From contig NZ_JAAOZB010000002.1 in NCBI RefSeq assembly GCF_011761265.1, positions 248,001 through 312,000 on the forward strand: a stretch of 64,000 nt of DNA, written 5' to 3'. Numbering within the stretch: position 1 is the stretch's first letter; every line of letters begins with the position of its first letter. This DNA is from Microbacterium halimionae (GTDB lineage Bacteria; Actinomycetota; Actinomycetes; Actinomycetales; Microbacteriaceae). The notes under the pieces are model-generated. The model saw only the letters and a list, made by a program, of their open reading frames with translations. It did not search any database and was not told where the DNA came from. Positions 1-9,000 of this stretch are shown in pieces. The position numbers were made by a program, and so were the translations under genes.

Positions 1-117
1 CGGTGGAAGCTTCGGGTGGTTCACCCGATGGCCAGCCCACGTCAACTCCGATCATTGCGATCGAAACCGGAGCGTAGTTCGAATCTGGGCAGCGAGATCG
101 CTGGCGAGATTGGCGAG

Positions 118-129
118 TAGCCTTGATCG
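118..129 (+). promoter_or_regulatory. -10 box for a leaderless start at 130
   Basis: TAGCCT at 118-123 is followed by six bases and then the ATG at 130. No Shine-Dalgarno precedes the ATG. The geometry matches about ten other starts in this window, so transcription probably begins at the start codon. The left edge (1-117) shows no gene I can support and is probably an upstream intergenic region. Confidence 0.5.
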
Positions 130-768
130 ATGAGTGATGAGTCGAGGGAATTTCACAAACCCATTCGCCGGCCCGCAGAGCTCTTTGATCGACTGTTTGC
201 CGCCGACGACCCCGCAGAGGTCTCTCGCGTCGCTCACAGCACCGCAGCGGCCCTCCTGTCGCGTGTGCGCGAAGATCCAGAGGCTAACGTCGTCGAACGC
301 CTGGTCGCTTTCACGCGCGATCACGGCATCGACGACATCGCAGAACTGTGGTCGCGATCGCCAGCCCGCTCGTTGCCGGGTAGCCTCTGGCGCCTCTACC
401 TCGTGCAGCTCATGATCCACGAGGACCCGCACACAGCAGCGCTTCTCTACGAACGAGGCCGAACCGACGAGTCGACTGCCGACGAAATCGTCGCGGGAGC
501 CCCCGCACCCGCGGGCCCCGAAGAACTCGTGGCACTCATCGACCTGATCATGCGGGGCATCTTTCAGGGAGATTTCGCCGTCGCCCTTGAGCGCGCCTCG
601 GCTTTTTGTCGTCTAGAGGCATCGGGAGCCGCTCATCTTGCCGACGATTATGACGCGACAGAACCGGAGCGCGCGTCAGCATTTACCACGCGTGCACTTC
701 GCCTCACCACGTACGCGACAGATCTCGCGGCTTCTGCGATGCTCTGGCGACGCGATGCGCTCACGTAG
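130..768 (+). CDS. Conserved hypothetical protein of Microbacteriaceae
   Basis: This 212-residue acidic, largely helical protein has no membrane segment or signal peptide. I cannot assign a catalytic motif. Proteins of this type are found beside aminodeoxychorismate-lyase-like genes in related genomes and have, to my memory, been labelled as an RNA polymerase beta-subunit-related protein; nothing in the sequence supports that role and I treat the label as unreliable. The start at 130 is chosen because a TAGCCT box lies exactly six bases upstream. A pabC-like gene follows on the same strand after 161 bases containing a folded-RNA candidate, so the two are probably separate transcripts. Confidence 0.75.
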   Translation: MSDESREFHKPIRRPAELFDRLFAADDPAEVSRVAHSTAAALLSRVREDPEANVVERLVAFTRDHGIDDIAELWSRSPARSLPGSLWRLYLVQLMIHEDPHTAALLYERGRTDESTADEIVAGAPAPAGPEELVALIDLIMRGIFQGDFAVALERASAFCRLEASGAAHLADDYDATEPERASAFTTRALRLTTYATDLAASAMLWRRDALT

Positions 769-796
769 AGCGAGCTGAGAAGAGAAAAATAAGTGC

Positions 797-870
797 CGGG
801 CCGCAGAACGCCTCTCGGCGCGAGGCCGCTCGAAGCGGCAGAGTATGGAGCCCGGGGTTACTGCGGCCCG
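797..870. ncRNA. Candidate structured RNA or terminator with multi-branched fold
   Basis: A perfect 10-bp inverted repeat (CGGGCCGCAG at 797-806 and CTGCGGCCCG at 861-870) encloses two adjoining hairpins, GCCTC/GAGGC at 810-826 and CGCT/AGCG at 827-837, and then an unpaired GC-rich stretch with ATGGAGCCCGGGG. On the minus strand the closing stem is followed by a T-rich run (positions 792 down to 780), which suits termination of a minus-strand RNA. On the plus strand it would end the hypothetical gene or form part of a pabC leader. The fold is too elaborate for a simple terminator. Strand and function are undetermined. Confidence 0.4.
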
Positions 871-917
871 ACTATTCAAGTGTAACAAGCGCAGGGCAAC
901 GAGCATTCCTTCCGGCG

Positions 918-929
918 TAGGGTGACGGT
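918..929 (+). promoter_or_regulatory. -10 box for leaderless pabC-like gene
   Basis: TAGGGT at 918-923 lies exactly six bases before the ATG at 930, with no Shine-Dalgarno between them. This supports a leaderless transcript and this start codon. Confidence 0.55.
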
Positions 930-1814
930 ATGTCTTGGCGTTTTGCTCTGCTCATTGATCCGCTCGCAGCTGACGTTTCGCTGCCCGGCTACGGCCACAC
1001 TTTCGAGGTGGTAGACCCAAGCGCGCCAGCGCTGAGCGTCGGTGAACTGAGTACCCAACGCGGCGACGGCATCTTTGAGTCGATCGGCGTGATCAACGGT
1101 CATGCCCAAGAGGTTGACGCGCACCTCGAGCGTCTCGAGCACTCTGCTCGCCTGTGCGATTTGCCGGCGCCTCACCTTGCACAGTGGCGCGAGGCCATCG
1201 AGGTCACCGCAGCCGTATGCCCAGAGGGCGAGTGCGTGATCAAACTCATCCTGAGTCGCGGCATCGAGCATGGCCCCACACCCACAGCGTGGGTGACTGC
1301 GGCCGAAGCGCCCAACAACGCTCCGGTGCGAGTGAATGGTGTGCGAGCCGTCACGCTCGATCGTGGGCTCGACAGCGGCGCATCTGAGCGTGCTCCGTGG
1401 CTCTTGCTGGGCGCCAAAACGCTTTCTTATGCCGTCAACATGGCAGCCCTCCGCGAGGCGAAACGCCAAGGGGCGGATGACGCGATCTTCGTTTCGTCCG
1501 ACGGCATTGTGCTCGAGGGGCCCACATCGTCGGTGATTCTGCGCTTCGGCGACAGGTTCATCACACCTCAGCCGGGAGCTGGCATCCTTCATGGCACAAC
1601 GCAGATGAGTGTTTTTGAGCACTTGACGGCACGGGGTCACGAGGCGACGTACGAAACGATCACGGCAGCAGAGCTCGAAGAAGCGGATGCTGCGTGGCTC
1701 GTCTCGAGCGTGCGACTGGCAGCTCCGGTTTCTGCCCTGAACGCAAAAAAACTCGTGATGGACGCCGAGTTCACGGCATCCATCAACGAGTATTTGCTTT
1801 CGCCTCGCGACTAG
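930..1814 (+). CDS. pabC: Aminotransferase class IV, aminodeoxychorismate lyase-like
   Basis: This 294-residue fold-type IV PLP enzyme belongs to the family of 4-amino-4-deoxychorismate lyases (folate pathway), branched-chain aminotransferases and D-amino acid transaminases. The PLP lysine is probably K163 in GAKTLSYAVN. The N-terminal half has the family's TQRGDGIFES motif (substrate-side loop) and the C-terminal half has EGPTSSVIL, which contacts the PLP phosphate. Length fits PabC or D-amino acid transaminase (about 270-300). No pabA or pabB lies nearby, so the folate assignment rests on family resemblance only; a D-alanine or general class IV transaminase remains possible. It ends 13 bases from the convergent pstB. 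Confidence 0.8.
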   Translation: MSWRFALLIDPLAADVSLPGYGHTFEVVDPSAPALSVGELSTQRGDGIFESIGVINGHAQEVDAHLERLEHSARLCDLPAPHLAQWREAIEVTAAVCPEGECVIKLILSRGIEHGPTPTAWVTAAEAPNNAPVRVNGVRAVTLDRGLDSGASERAPWLLLGAKTLSYAVNMAALREAKRQGADDAIFVSSDGIVLEGPTSSVILRFGDRFITPQPGAGILHGTTQMSVFEHLTARGHEATYETITAAELEEADAAWLVSSVRLAAPVSALNAKKLVMDAEFTASINEYLLSPRD

Positions 1815-1826
1815 GCGTTTCGGGGT

Positions 1827-2606
1827 TTATCCGAAGCGGCCCGAGACGTAGTCTTCGGTGGCCTGTACGGCGGGAGTCGTGAAGATCGCCGACGTGTCGT
1901 TGTACTCGATGAGCTTGCCGGGCTTGCCGGTGCCGGCGATGTTGAAGAATGCCGTTTTCTCGCTCACGCGCGAAGCCTGCTGCATGTTGTGAGTGACGAT
2001 CACGATCGTGTAGTCGTTCTTCAGCTCGCCGATCAGCTCTTCGATCGCGTAGGTCGAGATGGGGTCAAGGGCCGAGCAGGGCTCGTCCATCAGCAGCACA
2101 TCGGGGGAGACTGCAATTGCGCGTGCGATGCACAGACGCTGCTGCTGACCACCGGAGAGTCCCGATCCCGGGCGCTCGAGGCGATCCTTCACTTCGTTCC
2201 AAAGGTTCGCACCCTTCAGCGAGTTCTCCACGAGTTCATCAGCGTCTGACTTCGAGATGCGCTTGTTGTTGAGCTTCACGCCCGCGAGCACATTGTCGCG
2301 AATCGACATCGTGGGGAAGGGGTTCGGACGCTGGAAGACCATTCCTACGTCGCGGCGCACGGCAACCGGGTCGACACCCGGGCCGTAGAGGTCGTCACCG
2401 TCGAGCAGCACTTCGCCTTCGACATAGGCGCCGGGGATCACCTCATGCATACGGTTGAGGGTTCGGAGGAATGTCGATTTGCCGCAGCCGGACGGGCCGA
2501 TGAATGCTGTGACGGATCGGGGTTCAATCATCAGCGACACGTCTTCTACCGCGAGGAAATCGCCGTAGTACACGTTGAGGTCGTTGACTTCGATGCTCTT
2601 AGACAC
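1827..2606 (-). CDS. pstB: Phosphate ABC transporter ATP-binding protein
   Basis: PstB drives high-affinity phosphate import through PstC and PstA. The 259-residue protein has Walker [10 protein letters not shown] near residue 37, the ABC signature LSGGQQQRL and Walker B VLLMDEP, and ends typically with a YVSGRFG-like tail. It starts with GTG and is the last gene of pstS-pstC-pstA-pstB, 19 bases after pstA. The coding strand runs right to left and the gene converges on the pabC-like gene. Its length equals that of family members, and nothing is missing. Confidence 0.97.
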   Translation of the reverse strand: MSKSIEVNDLNVYYGDFLAVEDVSLMIEPRSVTAFIGPSGCGKSTFLRTLNRMHEVIPGAYVEGEVLLDGDDLYGPGVDPVAVRRDVGMVFQRPNPFPTMSIRDNVLAGVKLNNKRISKSDADELVENSLKGANLWNEVKDRLERPGSGLSGGQQQRLCIARAIAVSPDVLLMDEPCSALDPISTYAIEELIGELKNDYTIVIVTHNMQQASRVSEKTAFFNIAGTGKPGKLIEYNDTSAIFTTPAVQATEDYVSGRFG

Positions 2607-2625
2607 GGGGGCTCTTTCTTTCGGT

Positions 2626-3723
2626 TCAGCGACGGCCGGTCTTGGGGGAGAACAGCTTCGCGACCATTCGCGCAGCCAAGTTCAACACCATGACGATGAG
2701 AATAAGGGTGAGAGCGCCGGCCCATGCGCGGGCGACGGACTCGTCGGGGGATGTGCCCTGGTTCGCGTACTGGTTGTACACGTATACCGGCAGGGTCATC
2801 ATGTTGCCGTGGAAGAGGTCAAGGTTAAGGCTCTGCGTGTACCCGGCGGTGAGAAGCAGTGGGGCAGTCTCACCGATAACACGAGCGATGGCGAGCATGA
2901 TGCCGGTCGTAATACCCGCGATCGAGGTGGGGATCACGACCTTGAGAATCGTGAGCCACTTCGGCACGCCTAGCGCGTACGCGGCTTCACGAAGCTCGTT
3001 GGGAACGAGGCGCAGCATCTCTTCAGATGAGCGCACGACAACGGGAATCATGAGCACGCTCAACGCGATAGCTCCGATGATTCCCATTGAGATGCCAGGT
3101 CCGAAGAACAGCGCGAAGACTGCGTAGGCGAACAGACCGGCAACGATCGAGGGGATGCCGGTCATCACATCGACGAAGAAGGTGATCGCCCGAGAAAGCC
3201 GGCTGCCGGTGGAGTACTCGACGAGATAGATCGACGTCATGAGGCCGATCGGTACCGAGATCACAGTTGTTGCGGCCGTAATGAGCAGCGTGCCGTAGAT
3301 GGCGTGGATCGCGCCGCCGCCGGCGCCCACGATATTCCGCATGCTGGAGCTGAAGAACTCGACGTCGAAGCGTTGTACGCCCTCGACGACGACCGTGTAC
3401 AGCAGCGAAATGAGCGGCAGGAGAGCCACGATGAATGCTGCAGATACGACGGCGGTGACGACCCTGTCAGCGGCCTTACGGCGGCCTTCAACGATGCTCG
3501 ACAGCACGCCAATGGCGATGACGAACAACAAAGTTCCGAGGAACACGGCGGCCGTGATGTTGAAGTTCTTGATCGGCTGGCCGACGTTCAAAATCGCAAA
3601 GACTGCGAACGTGATCAGCCATGAGGCGCCGAGAACCGTCCACGGTACTGACCTGGGCAGCTTGCCGCTCGTGAGGGAGTTCACCGACTTCACTGGGGAA
3701 GCGGTGGCTGTAGCAGTCGACAT
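2626..3723 (-). CDS. pstA: Phosphate ABC transporter permease PstA
   Basis: This 365-residue inner-membrane permease has the binding-protein-dependent transport fold. It has an N-terminal extension with two or three extra membrane segments (about residues 25-115), a periplasmic stretch, then the core permease with the EAA loop ([17 protein letters not shown]) that contacts PstB. The extended N-terminus is common in actinobacterial PstA. Its ATG shares one base with the pstC stop codon, so the two permease subunits are translationally coupled, as expected for a heterodimer. Confidence 0.95.
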   Translation of the reverse strand: MSTATATASPVKSVNSLTSGKLPRSVPWTVLGASWLITFAVFAILNVGQPIKNFNITAAVFLGTLLFVIAIGVLSSIVEGRRKAADRVVTAVVSAAFIVALLPLISLLYTVVVEGVQRFDVEFFSSSMRNIVGAGGGAIHAIYGTLLITAATTVISVPIGLMTSIYLVEYSTGSRLSRAITFFVDVMTGIPSIVAGLFAYAVFALFFGPGISMGIIGAIALSVLMIPVVVRSSEEMLRLVPNELREAAYALGVPKWLTILKVVIPTSIAGITTGIMLAIARVIGETAPLLLTAGYTQSLNLDLFHGNMMTLPVYVYNQYANQGTSPDESVARAWAGALTLILIVMVLNLAARMVAKLFSPKTGRR

Positions 3724-4685
3724 CAGTTTGCTCCCGAGAATTCGGAACGGCGGTTAACAATCCAACGGGCAAGAGCGTTGACCGCGAACGTGAGTACAAA
3801 GAGCACGAGGCCGGTCGCGATCAAGACGCTGACGCCGTCGCCGTAGGCCTCGGGGAACGACAGCGCGATGTTCGCGGGGATCGTCGTCGGGTTTGTGGCT
3901 GTGATGAGTTCGAATGTCACGGCTCCGGATACCGAGAGCACCATTGTGACGGCCATGGTTTCACCCAGGGCGCGGCCGAGGGCCAGCATCGCGGCCGACA
4001 CCATGCCACCGCGAGCGAAGGGAAGCACCGCCATGCGGATCATCTCCCAGCGGGTCGCGCCGAGCGCGAGGGCTGCTTCTTCGTGAAGCTTGGGGGTTTG
4101 CAAGAAGACCTCACGGCAGATCGCGGTCATGATCGGCAGCACCATGATTGCCAGCACGAGGGCAGCGGTAAGAATTGTGCGACCTGTGGCTGACACCTGT
4201 CCGCCGAACAGCGGGATCCAGCCGAGGTACTCATTCAGCCACGCGTAGAACGGCTGGATGAGCCCCGCGAAAGTAACGCCGCCCCAGAGGCCGAAGACCA
4301 CGGAGGGGACAGCCGCAAGCAGGTCGATGATGTAGCCGAGGAACGACGCGATCCGGCGCGGCGCGTAGTGCGAGATGAAGAGCGCAATGCCGATGGCAAG
4401 GGGTGCGGCGATGATCAGCGCGAGGATCGACGCCCAGATGGTACCGAAGACGAACGGGCCGACGTAGGCCCAGAACGACTCGCCCTTGAGGATGGGGTTG
4501 GCCTCGGGGTCGCCCGTGAAAGCAGGAATGCTCTCGGCGACGAGAAAGACGGTAACGGCGGCGAGAACAACCAGGATCGTGATTCCGGCGGCAACAGCGG
4601 TGCCAGAAAAGACAAGGTCGCCAGGCCGCCGGGGTGCCTTCGGTTTACTTCGCGGCTTGGTGTCCTTCGCCGTAGTCATCGCCAT
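3723..4685 (-). CDS. pstC: Phosphate ABC transporter permease PstC
   Basis: This 320-residue integral membrane protein pairs with PstA to form the phosphate channel. An N-terminal membrane segment lies near residues 28-50, and the EAA motif (HEEAALALGATRWEMIR) sits near residue 200. It is the second gene of the operon, separated from pstS by 136 bases containing a strong stem-loop, which probably lowers permease expression relative to the abundant binding protein. Its stop codon overlaps the pstA start. Confidence 0.95.
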   Translation of the reverse strand: MAMTTAKDTKPRSKPKAPRRPGDLVFSGTAVAAGITILVVLAAVTVFLVAESIPAFTGDPEANPILKGESFWAYVGPFVFGTIWASILALIIAAPLAIGIALFISHYAPRRIASFLGYIIDLLAAVPSVVFGLWGGVTFAGLIQPFYAWLNEYLGWIPLFGGQVSATGRTILTAALVLAIMVLPIMTAICREVFLQTPKLHEEAALALGATRWEMIRMAVLPFARGGMVSAAMLALGRALGETMAVTMVLSVSGAVTFELITATNPTTIPANIALSFPEAYGDGVSVLIATGLVLFVLTFAVNALARWIVNRRSEFSGAN

Positions 4686-4763
4686 TCAAGCTTCCTTTGT
4701 GTGGAGTCCGATCGGGCTCAGCACGAGCCCCGGTGTGAAAAACGCCGAGGCTCCTGCAGAACC

Positions 4764-4802
4764 TGCCCAGCTCGGAGTGTAACGAGTGCCCCGAGCTGGG
4801 CA
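4764..4802 (-). terminator. Stem-loop between pstS and pstC
   Basis: A perfect 12-bp inverted repeat (TGCCCAGCTCGG / CCGAGCTGGGCA, loop 15) lies just downstream of the pstS stop. There is no T-run. In this position such hairpins usually act as a partial terminator or 3'-end stabiliser that raises pstS mRNA over the downstream genes. Confidence 0.7.
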
Positions 4803-4821
4803 AGGATTCAGCGGGACTAAA

Positions 4822-5925
4822 TTACTTGATCAGCGCGATCGCGGACTCAACCTCGGTACGCAGGCTGTCGGAGATCGGAGCCGAACCAGCGTTCGACGCT
4901 GCGGCATCCTGACCCTCGGGGCTTGCGATGTACGAGAAGTACTGCGACACGAGGTCAGCAACGCTCGAGTCTTCGTACTCGACGCAACCGATGAGGTAGC
5001 TCACGAGAGCGATCGGGTAGACGCCGGCTGCGTCGGTGGTGCGGTCAAGCTCGATAGCGATGTCGCCGTCGCTGCGTCCTTCAACCTCGGGCGAAGCGTC
5101 AACGAGCGCGGCAGCCGCCTCGGGCGAGTAGGAGACGAACTCTCCACCAACCTCGATAGCAACGGTGCCGAGGTCGCCGGCCTGCGAAGCATCGGCGTAA
5201 CCGATCGTTCCCTGACCACCGGTCACGGCAGCAACGACACCGGAGGTGCCCTGTGCGGCCTCGCCGGAGTCGAGGGGCCATTCGCCGTCAGCCTCGTAGG
5301 TCCACACGTCGGGTGCGACAACGTTGAGGTAGTCGGTGAAGTTCTCGGTGGTACCCGAGTCGTCCGAGCGGTGCACGGGCGAGATCGCGAGGTCGGGCAG
5401 CTCAACACCCGGGTTGAGGTCAGCGATCGCTGCATCGTTCCAGTTGGTGATCGTGCCGGCGAAGATGCCAGCGACGGTCGCGGCATCCAGGTCGAGCGAG
5501 TCGATGCCATCGAGGTTGAAGATGATCGCGATCGGCGAGATGTAGAGCGGGAGCTCAACGATGCCAGCGGCACCGTCATCTGCACACGAAGCGAAACCGC
5601 CAGCGGCGATCTCCTCGTCGTTGAACGCACGGTCAGAACCGATGAAGTTGCTGGCGCCGGCGATGAAGTTCTCGCGGCCCGTTCCCGAACCGGTGGGCTC
5701 GTAGTTGATGGTGACGTCGGGGTTTGCCGTCTGGAACGCGGCGACCCAAGCTTCCTGAGCGGCCGTCTGCGACGAGGCTCCCGTTGCCGAGAGGGTGCCC
5801 GAGAGCGTTGATGCGCTTTCGGAATCGGTGGCGCTGCCGCCGCCTTCGTTTGAGGCGCAGCCGGCGAGAGCGAGAGCCGCGACAGCGGCGAGGGCGCCCA
5901 CCTGGGCGATGCGGTTGATCTTCAC
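4822..5925 (-). CDS. pstS: Phosphate-binding lipoprotein PstS
   Basis: PstS captures phosphate outside the membrane and delivers it to PstCA. I choose the GTG at 5925 (367 aa) because an AAGGA Shine-Dalgarno lies just upstream and the protein then begins with a clean lipoprotein signal peptide: KINR, a hydrophobic stretch and the lipobox LALAGC. A longer reading to 5988 would put 21 unlikely residues before the signal. The mature part has the family's phosphate-pocket features, SGTGRENF and HRSDDSGTTENF. It is first in the pst operon, and a PHO box lies about 90-107 bases upstream. Confidence 0.95.
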   Translation of the reverse strand: MKINRIAQVGALAAVAALALAGCASNEGGGSATDSESASTLSGTLSATGASSQTAAQEAWVAAFQTANPDVTINYEPTGSGTGRENFIAGASNFIGSDRAFNDEEIAAGGFASCADDGAAGIVELPLYISPIAIIFNLDGIDSLDLDAATVAGIFAGTITNWNDAAIADLNPGVELPDLAISPVHRSDDSGTTENFTDYLNVVAPDVWTYEADGEWPLDSGEAAQGTSGVVAAVTGGQGTIGYADASQAGDLGTVAIEVGGEFVSYSPEAAAALVDASPEVEGRSDGDIAIELDRTTDAAGVYPIALVSYLIGCVEYEDSSVADLVSQYFSYIASPEGQDAAASNAGSAPISDSLRTEVESAIALIK

Positions 5926-6014
5926 TGTGAATCCTTCACAAATCAGGGTGGTGTGACCCGGTGCAGGGCACGCCCCGACGGTAGACACGAACTCTTACGA
6001 GAGTGCGCTGCAGG

Positions 6015-6032
6015 GGTGAACGGGAGGTGAAC
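6015..6032 (-). promoter_or_regulatory. PHO box upstream of pstS
   Basis: Read on the minus strand there are two direct copies of GTTCACC (6032-6026 and 6021-6015) with an 11-base period. This matches the actinobacterial PHO box bound by PhoP/RegX3-type regulators. RegX3 is encoded at 23364. The site also lies 52-69 bases before the divergent NRPS-like gene at 6084, so it may affect both. Confidence 0.8.
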
Positions 6033-6083
6033 GGCTCCTGTGTATGCCAGATTGGGGCTCATGCAGAAAATAGTGTGATTGAC

Positions 6084-9000
6084 ATGCCTCACCTTCCCGA
6101 CGTGGCGCAGCCTGTGCTGGATGCTGCCTCCCTCGCCCCCAAGGCCCGCACGCTGATGGATGTTCTCCATGAGACTGCAGCGCAGTTTCCGGAGGCATCC
6201 GCTCTCGATGATGGCTCCGGCGCGCTGAGCTATCGCGAGCTGCTGGCGCACGTTGGCCGCACCGCTGCTCGCCTCTACGACGCGGGCGTTCGTCGTGGTG
6301 ACCGCGTGGGCGTTCGTGTGGCTTCGGGGTCGAAAGAGCTCTACATCTCGATCCTCGGCATTCTTGCGGCGGGCGCCGCCTACGTCCCCGTAGACGCCGA
6401 TGACCCCGATGAGCGCGCGCGCCTCGTCTTTGGTGAGGCAGCAGTGAAGGGCATCATCGTCGGTTCGGGCGACTACGTGTCATCCGACGGCGACGCTGTA
6501 GAAGACGCGGAGTCACTGTTTTCGGGAGACGCACCGCATCCAGCGACGCAATCGATCGTGACTGTTTCTCCGCCGGAGCCGACCGACGATGCGTGGATCA
6601 TTTTTACCTCTGGTTCAACAGGTGTACCCAAAGGTGTCGCTGTGACGCACCGCTCAGCAGCGGCCTTTGTCGACGCGGAGGCGGGCCTTTTCTTGCGCGA
6701 TGCGCCTCTCACCGCCGGCGACCGTGTGCTGGCTGGCCTGTCTGTCGCATTCGATGCTTCGTGTGAAGAGATGTGGCTCGCATGGCGAAACGGGGCGTGC
6801 CTCGTGCCGGCTCCACGTGCCCTGGTTCGTTCGGGCGAAGACCTTGCGCCATGGCTGCTGCGCCAGGGGATCACGGCAGTATCAACTGTGCCGACTCTGG
6901 CCGCGATGTGGCCCTCGAACGCAATTGAGAACGTAAGGCTGCTGATTTTCGGTGGCGAAGCATGCCCACCCGAACTTGCCGCGCGGCTCGTTTCAGAGGG
7001 GCGCGAGGTGTGGAACACCTACGGCCCCACCGAAGCAACTGTCGTCGCGTGTGCTGCTCTTCTTGATGGCAGCGTGCCAGTGCGCATTGGCCTGCCTCTC
7101 GACGGTTGGAGCCTCGCTGTCGTCACTACCGAAGGCCTTCCGGTCAACGAGGGCGAGACCGGCGAATTGATCATCGGTGGGGTGGGGCTTGCCCGCTACC
7201 TCGACCCCGCAAAAGATGCCGAGAAGTACGCGCCCATGCCTACTCTCGGCTGGGAGCGCGCGTATCGCTCCGGCGACCTCGTGCGCTACGACACTGAGGG
7301 GCTCGTTTTTCAAGGCCGCGCAGACGATCAAGTAAAGGTGGGCGGTCGACGCATCGAGCTCGGCGAGGTCGAATCTGCTCTGCAAGACCTCCCGGGGGTC
7401 GCTGCGGCGACGGCGGCTGTGCGCACAACGGATGCCGGTGTCTCGGTGCTCGTCGGATACCTCGTCGCCGACAACCCTGCTGCCGGATTCGACGCCTCGT
7501 CTGCACGGATGACGCTGTCGGAGCGCCTTCCTGCCGCGATCGTGCCGCTTCTCGCGCTCGTCGATGAGTTGCCGGTGCGGACATCGGGAAAAGTCGATCG
7601 CGCAGCACTGCCGTGGCCGCTTCCGGGCATCGATACCCCCGTGGCTGGCCTCACCCCGGGCGAAGCCTGGCTCGCCGAGCAGTGGCAGGCCGTGCTGGGT
7701 GTGCCCGTGCCGGGGCCCAAAGCTGACTTCTTCGATCTCGGTGGTGGGTCACTTGCCGCGGCGCAGCTCGTTTCGCGGATCCGCCAGCGTGTGCCGGAGT
7801 TTGCCGTCGCCGACATCTATGACGTACCGCGGCTTGGCGCAATGGCAAAAGCGCTGGGTCCGCTCGTTTCCGATGACGACGCTCACTTTCATGAACCGCT
7901 CCCCACGCCCAGACGGATGCAGTGGCTTCAAACTCTTTTGGGCATCCCGTTGTTTGTGCTCACCGGCATCCGCTGGTTGTTGTACGTGCTGACGGCCTCA
8001 GCTGTGCTTCAGCCCTTCGGCGGATTCGACGTGTTGCCCACGGTGCCGTGGCCCGTGCTCGTCGTGGGCCTCCTGGTGTTCGCGACGCCGTTCGGCAAGA
8101 TGGCGATTGCGGCGGGCTCCGCTCGACTGCTGTTGCGGGGGGTCACCCCCGGCGACTATCCGCGCGGCGGGGGAGTGCACTTGCGGTTGTGGCTCGCCGA
8201 GCAGATCGCTGACCAGATCGACGCCGTCGGTCTCGCCGGCGCGCCCTGGGTGAGTTACTACGCTCGTGCGTTGGGCGCTCGTATCGGCCGGAACGTCGAC
8301 CTGCACACTCTGCCGCCCATCACGGGAATGCTCCGCATCGGAGATGGTGCGTCGATCGAACCCGAGGTTGACCTCTCGGCGTATTGGATCGACGGCGACC
8401 TCGTGCGCATCGGCGAAGTCCGGATCGGCGCTGAAGCGACCGTTGGTGCACGCAGCACTCTTGCTCCGGGTACCCGTATCGGCCAGCGTGCCGAAATCGC
8501 GCCAGGTTCTGCGGTTTTCGGCCGTGTTCGAGCTGACCAGTCGTGGGCGGGATCACCCGCGGTGCGAGTGGGCGGCACTTCGCGCGGCTGGCCCGACCAG
8601 CACGCGCCAGCGACGCACCGCTGGCTGTGGGCATATGCCGCATCCGCCATGGGACTCGCTCTGCTGCCGGTGATCGCATTCGCGTGTGGCGCTGCGGTAC
8701 TCGCGCTCGGGATGCGCGGCGCTGCCACTCTTTCCGATGCCGCGCTCGCCGCAGCGACCTGGCTCGTGCCAGCAACACTTCTTACGGGTCTCGTCTTTGC
8801 GGCAGTCGTTGTGGTGCTTGTGCGTGTGCTTTCGCTCGGCCTCCGCGAGGGCATCACCCCGGTGCGCAGCCGAATCGGGTGGCAAGCCTGGTCTATCGAG
8901 CGCTTGCTCGACGCATCGCGGGTCATTCTGTTCCCGCTCTACTCGAGCCTTTTCACCCCGGTGTGGCTCCGGATGCTCGGAGCCTCGGTCGGTCGCGATG

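Noticed and set aside
4786..5811. 341-residue open frame on the plus strand
   Set aside because: It is antisense to pstS, a clear lipoprotein gene in the pst operon.
6003..6083. Longer N-terminus for the NRPS-like enzyme from ATG 6003
   Set aside because: The added 27 residues overlap the PHO box and have no domain character; ATG at 6084 begins the normal protein.
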